Origin: Desulfovibrio desulfuricans
GTDB taxonomy: Bacteria; Desulfobacterota; Desulfovibrionia; Desulfovibrionales; Desulfovibrionaceae
DNA length: 5,190 bases
Assembly (NCBI GenBank): GCA_003251995.1
Contig: QKDT01000284.1
Span: forward strand, 1 to 5,190
Direction: 5' to 3'
Within the stretch, counting starts at the first letter, position 1, and each line of letters opens with the position of its first letter. Positions 4,997-5,190 of this stretch are shown here, in pieces. Below the pieces are notes generated by a model. It had not been told where the DNA came from and searched no databases. It was given only the letters and a program-made list of their open reading frames with translations. A program made the position numbers and the translations under genes.

Positions 4997-5190
4997 GGCG
5001 GTGTAGTAGGTAATCGTGTTGGAACTGGTCAATCTGACCATTCAAAACGGCTTCCACGTCTCCGGCTTCAGAGTTGGTGCGGTGGTCCTTAACCAGTCTG
5101 TACGGTTGCAGCGTATAGGTGCGGATCTGGCTGCCAAAAGCGATGGCGTCCTTGCCCGCATATTCGGCCTGTCGCTCGGCATCGCGTTTT
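4980..5190 (-). CDS. prfB: Peptide chain release factor 2, C-terminal end only
   Basis: RF2 recognises UGA and UAA stop codons and triggers release of the finished peptide on the ribosome. The 69 visible residues include AFGSQIRTYTLQPY, then LVKDHRTN and a closing VEAVLNGQIDQF, which is the characteristic C-terminal region of RF2 (family pattern GSQIRSYVxxPYxxVKDHRT...GdxdxvldGdid.F). The GGQ catalytic loop, the stop-codon recognition tripeptide and any programmed frameshift site lie beyond the window edge, so they cannot be checked. The frame ends in TGA at 4982-4980, inside the start of the next gene, giving a 17-nt overlap and likely co-transcription. It is partial because of the window edge; nothing suggests it is broken. 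Confidence 0.95.
   Translation of the reverse strand, partial: KRDAERQAEYAGKDAIAFGSQIRTYTLQPYRLVKDHRTNSEAGDVEAVLNGQIDQFQHDYLLHRHEQQR

Noticed and set aside
4997..5041. Longer N-terminus for the GGDEF-like protein (ATG at 5041)
   Set aside because: It would overlap prfB by more than 60 nt, and the added 15 residues look like a shadow of prfB; the ATG at 4996 gives a normal coupled overlap.

Overview
The window looks like chromosomal DNA from a sulfate-reducing deltaproteobacterium of the Desulfovibrio type. This is inferred from the moderately high GC content, the style of the proteins and the gene neighbourhood; no 16S or other phylogenetic marker is present. Coding density is high, and I see no mobile elements, tRNAs, rRNAs or CRISPR. 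The longest gene-less stretch is the 247 nt between pstB and phoU.

Left half, + strand (1-1971): a phosphate-response block. It opens with the last 30 codons of a sensor histidine kinase (ATP-binding G2-box region). The kinase stop overlaps the start of pstB, the ATPase of the high-affinity phosphate transporter, as ATGA. After an untranslated spacer with GC-rich hairpins comes phoU, the negative regulator linking Pst to the kinase. This PhoU has an altered second metal-site motif and a long acidic Ala-rich tail. The block ends in a strong bidirectional terminator.

Right half, - strand (5190 down to 1990). Reading in the direction of transcription: the 3' end of prfB (release factor 2); a 270-aa protein with a degenerate GGDEF fold, whose start lies inside the prfB end; a MinD/FlhG-type P-loop ATPase coupled to it by a TGATG junction; an HU/IHF-type nucleoid protein with its own apparent promoter and a terminator; and dapA (4-hydroxy-tetrahydrodipicolinate synthase, lysine/diaminopimelate pathway). 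dapA converges on phoU and shares its terminator.

The most interesting unit is the coupled pair of degenerate GGDEF protein and MinD/FlhG-like ATPase, embedded behind a housekeeping translation gene. Its composition suggests a two-protein localisation or signalling module in which nucleotide cyclase activity has been lost. That function is inference, not demonstrated by the sequence.
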